Positions 24,757-32,722 of a DNA stretch of 64,000 nucleotides are shown one piece after another. A model generated the notes under the pieces. The model saw nothing but the letters and a program-made list of their open reading frames with translations, had not been told where the DNA came from and did not search any database. Source of the DNA: an uncultured Spartobacteria bacterium (GTDB lineage Bacteria > Verrucomicrobiota > Verrucomicrobiia > Chthoniobacterales > Terrimicrobiaceae); NCBI GenBank assembly GCA_937960895.1, contig CALCJD010000117.1:1-64000 (forward strand), given 5' to 3'. How positions within the stretch are numbered: the first letter of the stretch is position 1; every line of letters begins with the position of its first letter. The position numbers and the translations under genes were made by a program.

Positions 24757-25182
24757 TCACTGCACCTCAAGCAGAAGCACCAACTGGCCCCCGCCCCATT
24801 GCGGTCCCCGGATGTACAGGGGCGCATCCCTGGCCAGCCGGGTGTGGGAGGTCACGAGCAGCTTCTGGCCGCGGTAGAGCTCGATCTGAAGCTCGTAGCA
24901 GGTCGGTTTTTTCCCGAGCACCTGCACCTTGAAAAAAAACGCCTTGCTCGGCACCAGCCATTCCTCGGCACCGGTCACCAGATTCCGTTTTTTCTCCCCG
25001 AGCAGATACAGCGAATTGTATCCGAAAACCCTGCGAATGGTGGGTGCGAAATCCTCGAGATTGGCCGGAACCGGCCGGGGGGGATTTTCATTGGTGGCCA
25101 GGACGAGGGCGCTCCAGATCCGGTCGCCCGCCTGCAGGCCCGCCGCGGACATCCAGAGCAGCGCGACCAGGAGCCGCTTCAT
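24757..25182 (-). CDS. Small secreted protein, downstream of anti-sigma gene
   Basis: 141 residues. The N-terminal signal peptide KRLLVALLWMSAAGLQAG is followed by a beta-rich domain ending with GGGQLVLLLEVQ. No family is recognised. The start at 25182 overlaps the stop of the predicted anti-sigma protein by 4 nt (ATGA), so the three genes (sigma, anti-sigma, this one) form one coupled unit. It is a candidate periplasmic sensor, modulator or target of the sigma system, by position only. Confidence 0.8.
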   Translation of the reverse strand: MKRLLVALLWMSAAGLQAGDRIWSALVLATNENPPRPVPANLEDFAPTIRRVFGYNSLYLLGEKKRNLVTGAEEWLVPSKAFFFKVQVLGKKPTCYELQIELYRGQKLLVTSHTRLARDAPLYIRGPQWGGGQLVLLLEVQ

Positions 25183-25577
25183 CGCACGCCCTCCCCGGCG
25201 GGAATGTAGTCGACGCCCTCCATCCAAAGCACCACGCCGCGTCCGTCGGGCACCTGGAACCCCGTGACCGAGAGCTGGGGCATCTCCGCCCGCGCGCTGA
25301 TCACCTGGGAAATGAATTCGTCGTGACTGCGCAGCCCGAATTCCCGGGGCATCAGGACGGCCGTCAGCAACCCGGCCATCAACAGGGCGGTGGCCCCCGA
25401 CCAGAACAACCACCGCAGGGACCAGCCGGAGGCGGCGGGACGGGGACGTTCCTCCCGTTCAATCGCCTCCAACACCCGGCTATTGATGAAATCGGGATTC
25501 GTCAGCGGCGGCACGGTGAGGTGCTCCCGGAGGAGGTTCCGGGTCTTTTCCCATTCGCGATCGTCAGAGTTCTTCAT
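25179..25577 (-). CDS. Probable membrane anti-sigma factor
   Basis: 132 residues. The first about 45 residues are cytoplasmic and charged (WEKTRNLLREHL, PDFINSRVLEAIE). A single transmembrane segment (LFWSGATALLMAGLLTAVLM, about 55-75) and a short periplasmic tail follow. There is no classical zinc-binding HxxxCxxC motif. It overlaps the 3-prime end of the ECF sigma gene by 14 nt and precedes a secreted protein. The topology and coupling are those of an anti-sigma factor, but binding is inferred. Confidence 0.7.
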   Translation of the reverse strand: MKNSDDREWEKTRNLLREHLTVPPLTNPDFINSRVLEAIEREERPRPAASGWSLRWLFWSGATALLMAGLLTAVLMPREFGLRSHDEFISQVISARAEMPQLSVTGFQVPDGRGVVLWMEGVDYIPAGEGVR

Positions 25578-26145
25578 GGAGGTCTCGGAGGAGGGTTTGC
25601 AGATGCTTTCGCGCGTAATGCAGCCGGGACATCACGGTGCCCAGCGAACATCCCACCCGGGCGGCGATCTCTTCGTAGCTGAGGTCCTCGAGTTCCTTCA
25701 GGACAACCACCGCGCGGTGCTCGGGGCTGAGCTGGAGCAGGGCGGCTTCAATGCGCCGGCGGATTTCCGCCCGGTCGACGCTCGCACCGGGCACCTCGCC
25801 GCGGTGGGGGGTGGTTTGCGAGGCGGGGTCCACCTTCATCGGTCCGACGTCCACCTCGACTTCGGGGTGACTCCGGCGGCGGCGGCACAGATCGATCACC
25901 GCATTGGTGGCGATGCGATACAGCCAGCTCGAAAGGGCGGCCTTGCCGTCAAAACGGGACAACGATTTCCACGCCCGGATAAACGTCTCCTGCGCGATCT
26001 CGACCGCGTCGTCCTCGCTGCGGAGCATGTGATAGGCGTGCATGTAAATTTTCTCCCGATGGCGGGTGATCAACTCGTCAAAGGCCCTGGTATCGCCCTG
26101 TCGGGCCCTCGCCACCAAAGCGGCCTCGTCGGGGAGCTCACCCAT
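25564..26145 (-). CDS. ECF-family RNA polymerase sigma factor
   Basis: 193 residues. The region 2 core, DAVEIAQETFIRAWKSLSRFD, and DNA-reading helix SSWLYRIATNAVIDLCRRRR are followed by an acidic linker (HPEVEVDVGP). Region 4 (about 140-185) reads RAVVVLKELEDLSYEEIAARVGCSLGTVMSRLHYARKHL. This directs RNA polymerase to alternative promoters in response to an envelope or cytoplasmic signal. It is the first gene of the sigma/anti-sigma/secreted protein set, and overlap with the downstream gene indicates co-regulation. I did not locate its target promoter with confidence. Confidence 0.94.
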   Translation of the reverse strand: MGELPDEAALVARARQGDTRAFDELITRHREKIYMHAYHMLRSEDDAVEIAQETFIRAWKSLSRFDGKAALSSWLYRIATNAVIDLCRRRRSHPEVEVDVGPMKVDPASQTTPHRGEVPGASVDRAEIRRRIEAALLQLSPEHRAVVVLKELEDLSYEEIAARVGCSLGTVMSRLHYARKHLQTLLRDLHEEL

Positions 26146-26175
26146 TCTCTAGGACGCGCCGGGAGGGGACTTTAT

Positions 26176-26838
26176 TCAGGAATTTCCGTACCGTTTGCGC
26201 CACTCGGCCCGGTATTCGCTCATGAGATCGACAATCCGATCCCGCACACGGAAAATCAATTTGTTCAGCGCGGCGCGCTGCCGGCCGGTCAGGTGCCCTT
26301 CGGCGGCCAGGGCGGCGCCGGCATCGAGGGCGTCATTGGCCGCCTTCAGCCCCCGCTTGAGGTAGGCAATGGTCATGCCGATTTCGGTATGATCGTCCCC
26401 GCAGAGCGCGGCGGCCAGCTTGGCTCCGCAGACGGCCGACCGGGTGGCCAGCCGCACGGCTTCCGGATGGTCCTTGAGCCCGGCATCACGATCCAGCCAG
26501 GCGTTGATCCAGGTATGGAGCTTCAGGGTGTCCTGATAAATCGGCGAACGGGAAAACTCCTCGAAGTCCGAGTCGGAATCCTCGTCCTCCATCTCGTCGG
26601 ACTGGCCCAGTTCCTCCTCGCAGAGAGTGCCGGCCTCCTCGTCCCACTCGGCATCCCGGTCCTCATCGAAGGACTCCCAGCCCATTTCGCGGGCGATGAT
26701 TTTGTCCCGGTCCGGATCGTCGATGTATTTTTCCAACAGGCCGAAGTATTTTTCCGTGTTCCGGTCCTGCTGCTGGAGGAATTTCTCCCATTGATACTCG
26801 TCCCAGACTTCCGGCGTATCAAAATCATCGTCGGCCAT
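26176..26838 (-). CDS. Acidic conserved hypothetical protein
   Basis: 220 residues, soluble. The first half is very acidic (DEMEDEDSDSDFEEF and many other Asp/Glu). The second half is helical, with a LTGRQRAALNKLIFRVRDRIVD segment. There is no signal, membrane or known catalytic motif. It lies just before rlmN on the same strand with a 10-nt gap, so probably co-transcribed downstream of it. The start at 26838 gives MADDDFDTPEVWDE. Function is unknown. Confidence 0.8.
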   Translation of the reverse strand: MADDDFDTPEVWDEYQWEKFLQQQDRNTEKYFGLLEKYIDDPDRDKIIAREMGWESFDEDRDAEWDEEAGTLCEEELGQSDEMEDEDSDSDFEEFSRSPIYQDTLKLHTWINAWLDRDAGLKDHPEAVRLATRSAVCGAKLAAALCGDDHTEIGMTIAYLKRGLKAANDALDAGAALAAEGHLTGRQRAALNKLIFRVRDRIVDLMSEYRAEWRKRYGNS

Positions 26839-26848
26839 CGGGAAACCC

Positions 26849-27925
26849 TTACTGCACGACGCCCGGGGGCGCAACGGATTTTTCCCGCAGGGACTGCAGC
26901 CGTAATTGGCCGCAGGCCGCGGCGATATCGTGGCCCTTTTCCCGCCGGAGGGTGGCCTGAACGCCCCGGTTGGTCAGGATGTCCAAAAACCGTTCCTGCA
27001 CGGGCTGGGGCGGGCGCTCCCAGGGCAGTCCCTCCACGGTGTTGTAGGGGATGAGATTGACCTTGGCATGCAGTCTCCGGGCATGACCGGCCAGGAGGCG
27101 GGCCTGTTCCTCGGAGTCGTTGAGGCCGTTGATGAGGATGTACTCGAAGGTGAGGTACTGCTTCTTGCGGGAGGCGTAGTGTTCGCAGGCCTGGAGGAGT
27201 TCGGCCAGGGGGTATTTGCGATTGACCGGCATGATCTGTCCGCGCACCTCGTCCGTGGCACCGTGCAGCGAAATGGCGAGCCGGATCTGGAGCGGCTGAT
27301 CCGCAAAGTCCCGGATGCGGGGCACCACCCCGCTGGTGGAAACGGTGATGTGCCGCGCGCCGAGCCCGATCCCCCACGGCGCGTTGATGATGCCGATGGC
27401 CCGCATGAGGTTGTCGTAATTGGCGAACGGCTCGCCCATGCCCATGAAGACGATGTTGCTGATTTTTTCGCCGCTCAGGGCCTCCACGGCGAGGAACTGC
27501 GCCACGATTTCCCCCGCCGAGAGATGGCGTTTCCATCCGTCGAGTCCGCTGGCGCAGAATTTGCACCCGTAGGCGCATCCGACCTGGCTGGAAATGCAGA
27601 TCGTCCGCCGGTCCGAGCGTTCGCCGTAAAGCGCCGGCGAGGCGGGAATGAGCACCGTTTCGACCATCTGGCCGTCAGCCAGCCGGAAAAGAAACTTGCG
27701 GGTGGTATCCTTCGAGCCGGTTTCACGCACCTTTTCCAGCGGACGCAGATGAAACACTTCGGCCAGCCGGGACCGCAGAGCCGCCGGCATGTTCGTCATG
27801 GCGGAAAAATCCGTCACCCGCTTTTTGTAGATCCACTCGCAGAGCTGTCCGGCCCGATAGCGCGGTTCCCCGAGCTTTTCGATTTCGTCGGACAATTCGT
27901 CCCTGGTGAGCGAAAGCAGATCCAT
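26849..27925 (-). CDS. rlmN: 23S rRNA (adenine2503-C2)/tRNA adenine37 methyltransferase RlmN
   Basis: 358 residues. A radical SAM enzyme methylating A2503 of 23S rRNA and A37 of some tRNAs. The 4Fe-4S binding cysteines lie in GCAYGCKFCASG (C117, C121, C124). The conserved GMGEPFANYDN, SLHGATDEVRG and YNTVEG segments are present. The N-terminal helical domain (SLTRDELSDEIEKLGEPRYRAGQLCEWIYKK) is standard. The start at 27925 gives the usual MDLL start and normal length; longer in-frame starts upstream are not supported. Confidence 0.96.
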   Translation of the reverse strand: MDLLSLTRDELSDEIEKLGEPRYRAGQLCEWIYKKRVTDFSAMTNMPAALRSRLAEVFHLRPLEKVRETGSKDTTRKFLFRLADGQMVETVLIPASPALYGERSDRRTICISSQVGCAYGCKFCASGLDGWKRHLSAGEIVAQFLAVEALSGEKISNIVFMGMGEPFANYDNLMRAIGIINAPWGIGLGARHITVSTSGVVPRIRDFADQPLQIRLAISLHGATDEVRGQIMPVNRKYPLAELLQACEHYASRKKQYLTFEYILINGLNDSEEQARLLAGHARRLHAKVNLIPYNTVEGLPWERPPQPVQERFLDILTNRGVQATLRREKGHDIAAACGQLRLQSLREKSVAPPGVVQ

Positions 27926-28055
27926 TTTTCCCTGATTTACGCCGGACGGCGGGGAATTTCCACCCCGGACCGTCGGAAAGCGTCGCCGGAGGGACGCCCT
28001 GGCCCGGGGAACCGGGGCCACACGCACATCAGTCCCGATTTTATGAAAAAAGGAC

Positions 28056-29069
28056 CTACCGCACCTCCAGCGGGGTTCCCTTCACCGCCATCTGGCACAG
28101 CAGGAAGGCGTCCCAGTTGGCGAGCCGGATGCAGCCGCTGGATTGGTTGCGTCCAATCTGATCCGGATGGTTGGTGCCGTGCATCCCGACGCTGCGCCGG
28201 TTGATGCCCATCCAGACGATGCCGACGTAATTGTTCGGCCCGGGCGGAATGAGATACGCCTCGTCGCTCGGCACGCCGCTTTTCAGCACCGATTTGTCAT
28301 AGCGAAACGTGGGCAGGAGGACGTTGTTCACAACCTTCCAGGTGCCTTCGGGGACGGGAATGGCGGACGACCCCGGGGTGCAGGGAAAACTCGCCACCAG
28401 TTTGTCCTCCAGGTCGTAGACCTCGAGGATCCGCTGGTCGCGGAGGAGGACCAGCCGGTGCGACGGCGTGGGCGCGGGAGGAACGGGTTCGCCGGCCTTT
28501 TCCGCCGCCTTGCGGGCCAGCGCCTCCCCATTGCGCTTTTTGGCCAGGGCCTCGACGTCGCTCATGCGAAACGGCGCCACATTCGGCACGCGCAGGACGG
28601 TGCCGGGTTCCGGATCGGAGAGACCCGGGTTGAGGTCCTTCAAAAACCTGAGGTCGCAATGATACATCTCCGCCACCGCCTCCCAGACGCTGGCATACGG
28701 CATGCGCTTGAGCTTGGCCTGCTCCGGCGGGGTGGAGGCGGTGGGACCCACCCATTTCAGGTCCTCCTCCGTGACGGTGTGCGTGGTGTAGGGTTCGGGA
28801 ATCGAACCGGTGTCAAGGAGGGACCCGGGCGGCAGCCCGTGGACCAGGGCGTACCGGTCGGCGGCCCGTTGTGTGAATTCCCCGCCCATGCCGTCGATTT
28901 TGCCCGGACGGAAATTCGCCTGGTCGAGGAGAATCTGCACACGCGTCATTTCCCTGCGTTCGTCGGAGTCGGGCGGAAACGCCTCCAGTCGGGCCGCCTT
29001 GGCGGTCGGCGGATTTTTTTGCCCGTAGGCGGTGACGGCAAGAAGGAGACAAAGTACGAACGGTTTCAC
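28056..29069 (-). CDS. L,D-transpeptidase (YkuD) with LysM-like region
   Basis: 337 residues from a GTG start, chosen because it directly precedes a signal peptide (KPFVLCLLLAVTAYGQ). The middle has a peptidoglycan-binding-like helical part and a LysM-like segment (VWEAVAEMYHCDLRFLKDLNPG). The C-terminal YkuD catalytic domain contains HGTNHPDQIG, with His near 297, and SSGCIRL, with the nucleophile Cys near 313. It should form 3-3 cross-links in peptidoglycan or anchor proteins to it in the periplasm. The gene is monocistronic on the minus strand. Confidence 0.9.
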   Translation of the reverse strand: MKPFVLCLLLAVTAYGQKNPPTAKAARLEAFPPDSDERREMTRVQILLDQANFRPGKIDGMGGEFTQRAADRYALVHGLPPGSLLDTGSIPEPYTTHTVTEEDLKWVGPTASTPPEQAKLKRMPYASVWEAVAEMYHCDLRFLKDLNPGLSDPEPGTVLRVPNVAPFRMSDVEALAKKRNGEALARKAAEKAGEPVPPAPTPSHRLVLLRDQRILEVYDLEDKLVASFPCTPGSSAIPVPEGTWKVVNNVLLPTFRYDKSVLKSGVPSDEAYLIPPGPNNYVGIVWMGINRRSVGMHGTNHPDQIGRNQSSGCIRLANWDAFLLCQMAVKGTPLEVR

Positions 29070-29145
29070 AAACGGGACGGATGGGACGCCCTTCCCCCGA
29101 TGGCCCGAGGGAAGGTGTCCGGAACATTTTTGGTTCGGCGACGTT

Positions 29146-30144
29146 CTACACCGAACGCAAAATGTTTTCGATCTCATTGAGTTCCGCGTCCGAAAACCCG
29201 AGGTTTTCCACGGCCTTCACGTTTTCCTCGATCTGGCTCACCCGGCTGGCTCCGATGAGCGCGGAGGCCATGACCGGCAGGCGCAACACCCAGGCAATCG
29301 CCATCTGGGCCAGGGACTGCCCGCGCGCCCGGGCGATTGCGTTGAGCGCCCGGATCTTGGCGAGACGTTCCCCGGTGAGGGCGTCCCTTTTGAGGAATCC
29401 ATGTTCCTTGGCGACGCGGGAATCGGCGGGAATCTCGTTCAGGTAGCGCGAGGTCAGCAATCCCTGCGCCAGCGGACAGAAGGCAATGGCGCCCGCGCCG
29501 ACCTCCTCGAGGACGGTCGGGAGTTTCTCCGTTTCGATCCAGCGGTCGAACATGTGGTAGCACGGCTGGTGAATGAGCAGCGGCACGCCCATTTCGCGAA
29601 GCAAACGGGCCGCCTCGCGGGTCGCCTCCGGACCGTAGGAGGAAATGCCGGCGTAGAGGGCCTTGCCGGAACGCACCGCGTGGGCAAGCGCTCCCATCGT
29701 TTCCTCAAGGGGGGTTTCCGGGTCGAAGCGGTGACTGTAAAAAATGTCGACGTATTCGACCCCGAGACGCCTGAGGCTTTGGTCCAGGCTGGCGAGGAGA
29801 TATTTGCGCGAGCCCCACTCCCCGTAGGGTCCGGGCCACATGCCGTAGCCGGCCTTGGTGGAAATGATCAGTTCGTCGCGATGACCGGCGAGGTCTTCAC
29901 GGAGGACCCGCCCGAAGTTTCTCTCCGCACTGCCGGGCGGCGGCCCGTAGTTGTTGGCGAGGTCGAAATGGGTGATGCCCAGATCAAAGGCGCGCAGGAT
30001 CATGTCCCGGGCGGTGTCCTGATTGTCGACGTCGCCAAAGTTGTGCCAGAGGCCGAGGGAAAGCGCGGGAAGTTTGAGCCCGCTCCGCCCGCAACGGCGA
30101 TAGGGCAGAACTTCGTAGCGAGTGGGTGAAGGATCGTGGGGCAT
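29146..30144 (-). CDS. Aldo/keto reductase (YghZ-like)
   Basis: 332 residues. NADPH-dependent aldo/keto reductase of the L-glyceraldehyde-3-phosphate reductase/YghZ branch. The catalytic tetrad is visible as D61 and Y66 in HFDLANNYGPPPGSAE, K97 in IISTKAGYG and H138 in IFYSHRF. The N-terminal YEVLPYRRCGRSGLKLPALSLGLWHNFGD is typical of the YghZ group. It could detoxify methylglyoxal or reduce sugar aldehydes. It lies between the L,D-transpeptidase and recN genes, with no functional link apparent. Confidence 0.93.
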   Translation of the reverse strand: MPHDPSPTRYEVLPYRRCGRSGLKLPALSLGLWHNFGDVDNQDTARDMILRAFDLGITHFDLANNYGPPPGSAERNFGRVLREDLAGHRDELIISTKAGYGMWPGPYGEWGSRKYLLASLDQSLRRLGVEYVDIFYSHRFDPETPLEETMGALAHAVRSGKALYAGISSYGPEATREAARLLREMGVPLLIHQPCYHMFDRWIETEKLPTVLEEVGAGAIAFCPLAQGLLTSRYLNEIPADSRVAKEHGFLKRDALTGERLAKIRALNAIARARGQSLAQMAIAWVLRLPVMASALIGASRVSQIEENVKAVENLGFSDAELNEIENILRSV

Positions 30145-30243
30145 GGAGGAGGATAAATCGCGAAACGCCTCCGGGAAGCAAAGGAAATTCCGGGACGTCC
30201 TGAGGCACGCCGTTGCACGGGATTTTTCCCGGACCGGAGCCTG

Positions 30244-31911
30244 CTATCCGGTCTTGAGCAACGCCCGCGCGTGGGCCAGGGCGGAGTCGGATTTTCCGCC
30301 GAGCATGCGGGCGATTTCCTCCTCGCGGGACCGGCCGGTGGTTTCGTCGAGCCGGGTGCGGGTGCGGTTGTCCCGGACCTCCTTGCTCACCACAAAATGA
30401 CTGGCGGCGCAGGCGGCCACCTGCGGGAGGTGGGTGATGCAGAGCACCTGACGGGAACGTCCGAGCTCGCGCATCTTCTGTCCGACCTTCGCGGCGATCT
30501 CCCCGCCCACATTCGCGTCGATTTCGTCGAAAATGAGCACCGGCACGTCGTCCTGGTCGGCCAGCGCCCCCTTGAGGGCCAGCATCACGCGGGAGATTTC
30601 CCCGCTGGAGGCGATGGCCCTAAGGGGACGCGCGGGTTCGCCGGGATTGGGAGAAAACTGAAATTCGGCCGTCTCGAAACCATGCGCGACGGGAGTTTCG
30701 TGGGATTCCAGCGCGACGGAAAATTCGGATTTGGCAAAGCCGAGGTCCTTGAGTCCCGCCCGGACCTTCTCGGCAAGTTTCTTCGCGGCGGCGGCGCGGG
30801 CGGCGGTGAGTTTTTTCCCGCGGTCCCGGAGGGTTTTCCCGGCGGCGGCGATGTCGGCGTCGAGCGTATCGCGCCGTTCCGTCCGGGCGCGCAGCGCGGC
30901 CAGCTTTTCCGCGGCCTCGGCATGATACGCCAGCACGGCCTCCAGGGTGTTTCCGTATTTTCGCTTGAGGGTCTGGAGCACATCGAGACGGGCTTCGATT
31001 TCCTCGAGGTTGGCCGGACCGGATTCGAGGGACGAGGAATAATGCGCCACGGCGCGGGCCAGGTCGTCGGCGGCGGCAAAGGCCGCCTCGCAGGCGGCGG
31101 AGACCGGTTCCGACGCGGGATCCAGGCGGGTCAGCTCCCGGGCCAGCCGGGACAACTCGCCCAGCTGCGAGGTGAGCGAGTTTTCGTCCTCGGAAACCGC
31201 CGCCGCCATCCGGGCGCACAGTTCCCCGATGCGCTGGGAATTGGCCGCCGCCCGTTGCCGCGCCAGCAGGGCTTCCTCCTCCCCGGGCCGGAGGGCGGCC
31301 GCCTCGATCTCCTCCGTCTGATGGGCCAGCAGGTCGATTTCCCGCGCGATGGCCTGTTCACCGCTGAGAATGGCGGCCTTTTCCTCCTCAAGACGTATCA
31401 GCGTCCGGCGCGCCTCGGCCACTTCGGCCCGCAAATCCTCGCTGCCGGCGAAGCGGTCCAACAGCCGGGTCTGCTGGTCGCGGGAAAAAAGGCTCTGGTG
31501 ATCGTGTGGTCCGTGCAAATCCACCAGGCGGTCCCCGAGCGCCCGCAGAAGCGCCAGCGTGCAGGGGGAACCGTTGACAAACTGCCGCCCCGTCCCCTCG
31601 GCCGGAAGGGTGCGTTTGACGAGCAGGCGGCCCTCCTCGCAGGGTTCGGCCCCGTGTTCCTCGAGCAGGGCGGTGAGGGCGGGATCGGTGACATTTTCAA
31701 AAACCGCCTCGACCGTGCAGGTGTCCGCACCGGAGCGGATGAGGGACTTGTCGGCGCGTTCGCCGAGCAGGAGGGTCAGCGCGCCGAGAATGACGGACTT
31801 GCCCGCGCCGGTTTCGCCGGTGACGGCCGTGAAGCCCGGCCGGGGTTCCCAGAGCACATCCTCGACCAGGGCGAGATTGCGAATGCGCAGGGAGGCGAGC
31901 GTTGCGGACAT
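30244..31911 (-). CDS. recN: DNA repair protein RecN
   Basis: 555 residues, SMC-like ATPase that acts in double-strand break repair. Walker A is TGETGAGKSVILG (about 31-43). Long alpha-helical coiled-coil arms occupy about 155-395. The C-terminal head holds SSGEISRVMLALKGAL (signature-like) and VLIFDEIDANVGG (Walker B), followed by LCITHLPQVAA. The start at 31911 gives a complete SLRIRNLALVEDV first strand. It overlaps no gene, with a divergent MBL gene starting 29 nt away. Confidence 0.95.
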   Translation of the reverse strand: MSATLASLRIRNLALVEDVLWEPRPGFTAVTGETGAGKSVILGALTLLLGERADKSLIRSGADTCTVEAVFENVTDPALTALLEEHGAEPCEEGRLLVKRTLPAEGTGRQFVNGSPCTLALLRALGDRLVDLHGPHDHQSLFSRDQQTRLLDRFAGSEDLRAEVAEARRTLIRLEEEKAAILSGEQAIAREIDLLAHQTEEIEAAALRPGEEEALLARQRAAANSQRIGELCARMAAAVSEDENSLTSQLGELSRLARELTRLDPASEPVSAACEAAFAAADDLARAVAHYSSSLESGPANLEEIEARLDVLQTLKRKYGNTLEAVLAYHAEAAEKLAALRARTERRDTLDADIAAAGKTLRDRGKKLTAARAAAAKKLAEKVRAGLKDLGFAKSEFSVALESHETPVAHGFETAEFQFSPNPGEPARPLRAIASSGEISRVMLALKGALADQDDVPVLIFDEIDANVGGEIAAKVGQKMRELGRSRQVLCITHLPQVAACAASHFVVSKEVRDNRTRTRLDETTGRSREEEIARMLGGKSDSALAHARALLKTG

Positions 31912-31939
31912 GCGCGGACTATGGCATGAACTCGGCGCG

Positions 31940-32722
31940 ATGCGGGAGTTGGAAGTTACATTTTTTGGCACGGGCACTTCGCATGGCGTGCCCATGATCG
32001 GCTGTCAATGCCGTGTCTGCACTTCCAGCGATCCGCGCGACCGGCGGTTGCGCGCGTCCATCCACATCCGCACGCCGGAAATGGTCATCCAGGTGGACAC
32101 GCCGCCGGATTTTCGCACCCAGTGCCTGCGCGAAGGCGTCACCCGCCTCGACGCGGTGGTGTACACCCATTCGCACACCGACCACATCCTGGGCTTCGAC
32201 GACCTGCGCCGCTTCTGCGAGATGGAGGACAAGGTCATGCCCGTTTATGCGGCGGAGCGGACCATGAACGACCTGCGCCGCGTCTTTCAATACGCCTTCG
32301 GCAATGAATTCGCCTACCGCAACTACATCCGTCCGCAGCCCATGGTTTTCGACGGACCGTTCCGGCTGGGCGGCACGGAGGTGGTGCCGGTGGATCTGCC
32401 GCACGGGCGCATGGTGACGACCGGACTGGTTTTCTGCCGGGGTGGAAAAAAACTCCTGGCCTACTTCACGGATTGCGCCGAGGTCCCGGAAGCGGCCGCC
32501 GAGGCCGCCCGGGGTGTGGATACGGTGATCCTCGATGCCCTGCGCCATGCCCCGCACAAAACCCACATGTCCCTGTCCATGGCCACCGAGGCGGCGGAAC
32601 GCATCGGGGCCCGCCGGGTCTATTTCACCCACATGTGCCACGACCTTGGCCACGAGGAAACCGAACGGGAATTGCCGGATCACATCCGGCTGGCCTATGA
32701 TGGATTGCGTTTTGAAATTTAG
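31940..32722 (+). CDS. MBL-fold phosphodiesterase (PhnP-like)
   Basis: 260 residues of the metallo-beta-lactamase fold. The metal-binding THSHTDHILGFDDL motif is present, and FFGTGTSHGVPMIGCQCRVC at the N-terminus is close to PhnP/cyclic phosphodiesterase-type enzymes. A second metal-ligand His is in HMCHDLGHEETE. In related enzymes this is a cyclic phosphate or phosphodiester hydrolase. The start at 31940 was taken because it begins the first strand; an in-frame ATG at 31910 is possible. The gene overlaps the following TIGR03790-like gene by about 20 nt, so the pair is coupled. Confidence 0.87.
   Translation: MRELEVTFFGTGTSHGVPMIGCQCRVCTSSDPRDRRLRASIHIRTPEMVIQVDTPPDFRTQCLREGVTRLDAVVYTHSHTDHILGFDDLRRFCEMEDKVMPVYAAERTMNDLRRVFQYAFGNEFAYRNYIRPQPMVFDGPFRLGGTEVVPVDLPHGRMVTTGLVFCRGGKKLLAYFTDCAEVPEAAAEAARGVDTVILDALRHAPHKTHMSLSMATEAAERIGARRVYFTHMCHDLGHEETERELPDHIRLAYDGLRFEI

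Noticed and set aside
30217..30230. CGGGA-TTTT-TCCCG hairpin after recN
   Set aside because: Only 5 bp, and no T-run in the direction of recN transcription.
31966..31982. TGGCAC-like sigma-54 element
   Set aside because: It lies inside the MBL coding sequence and the -12 part does not fit the consensus.
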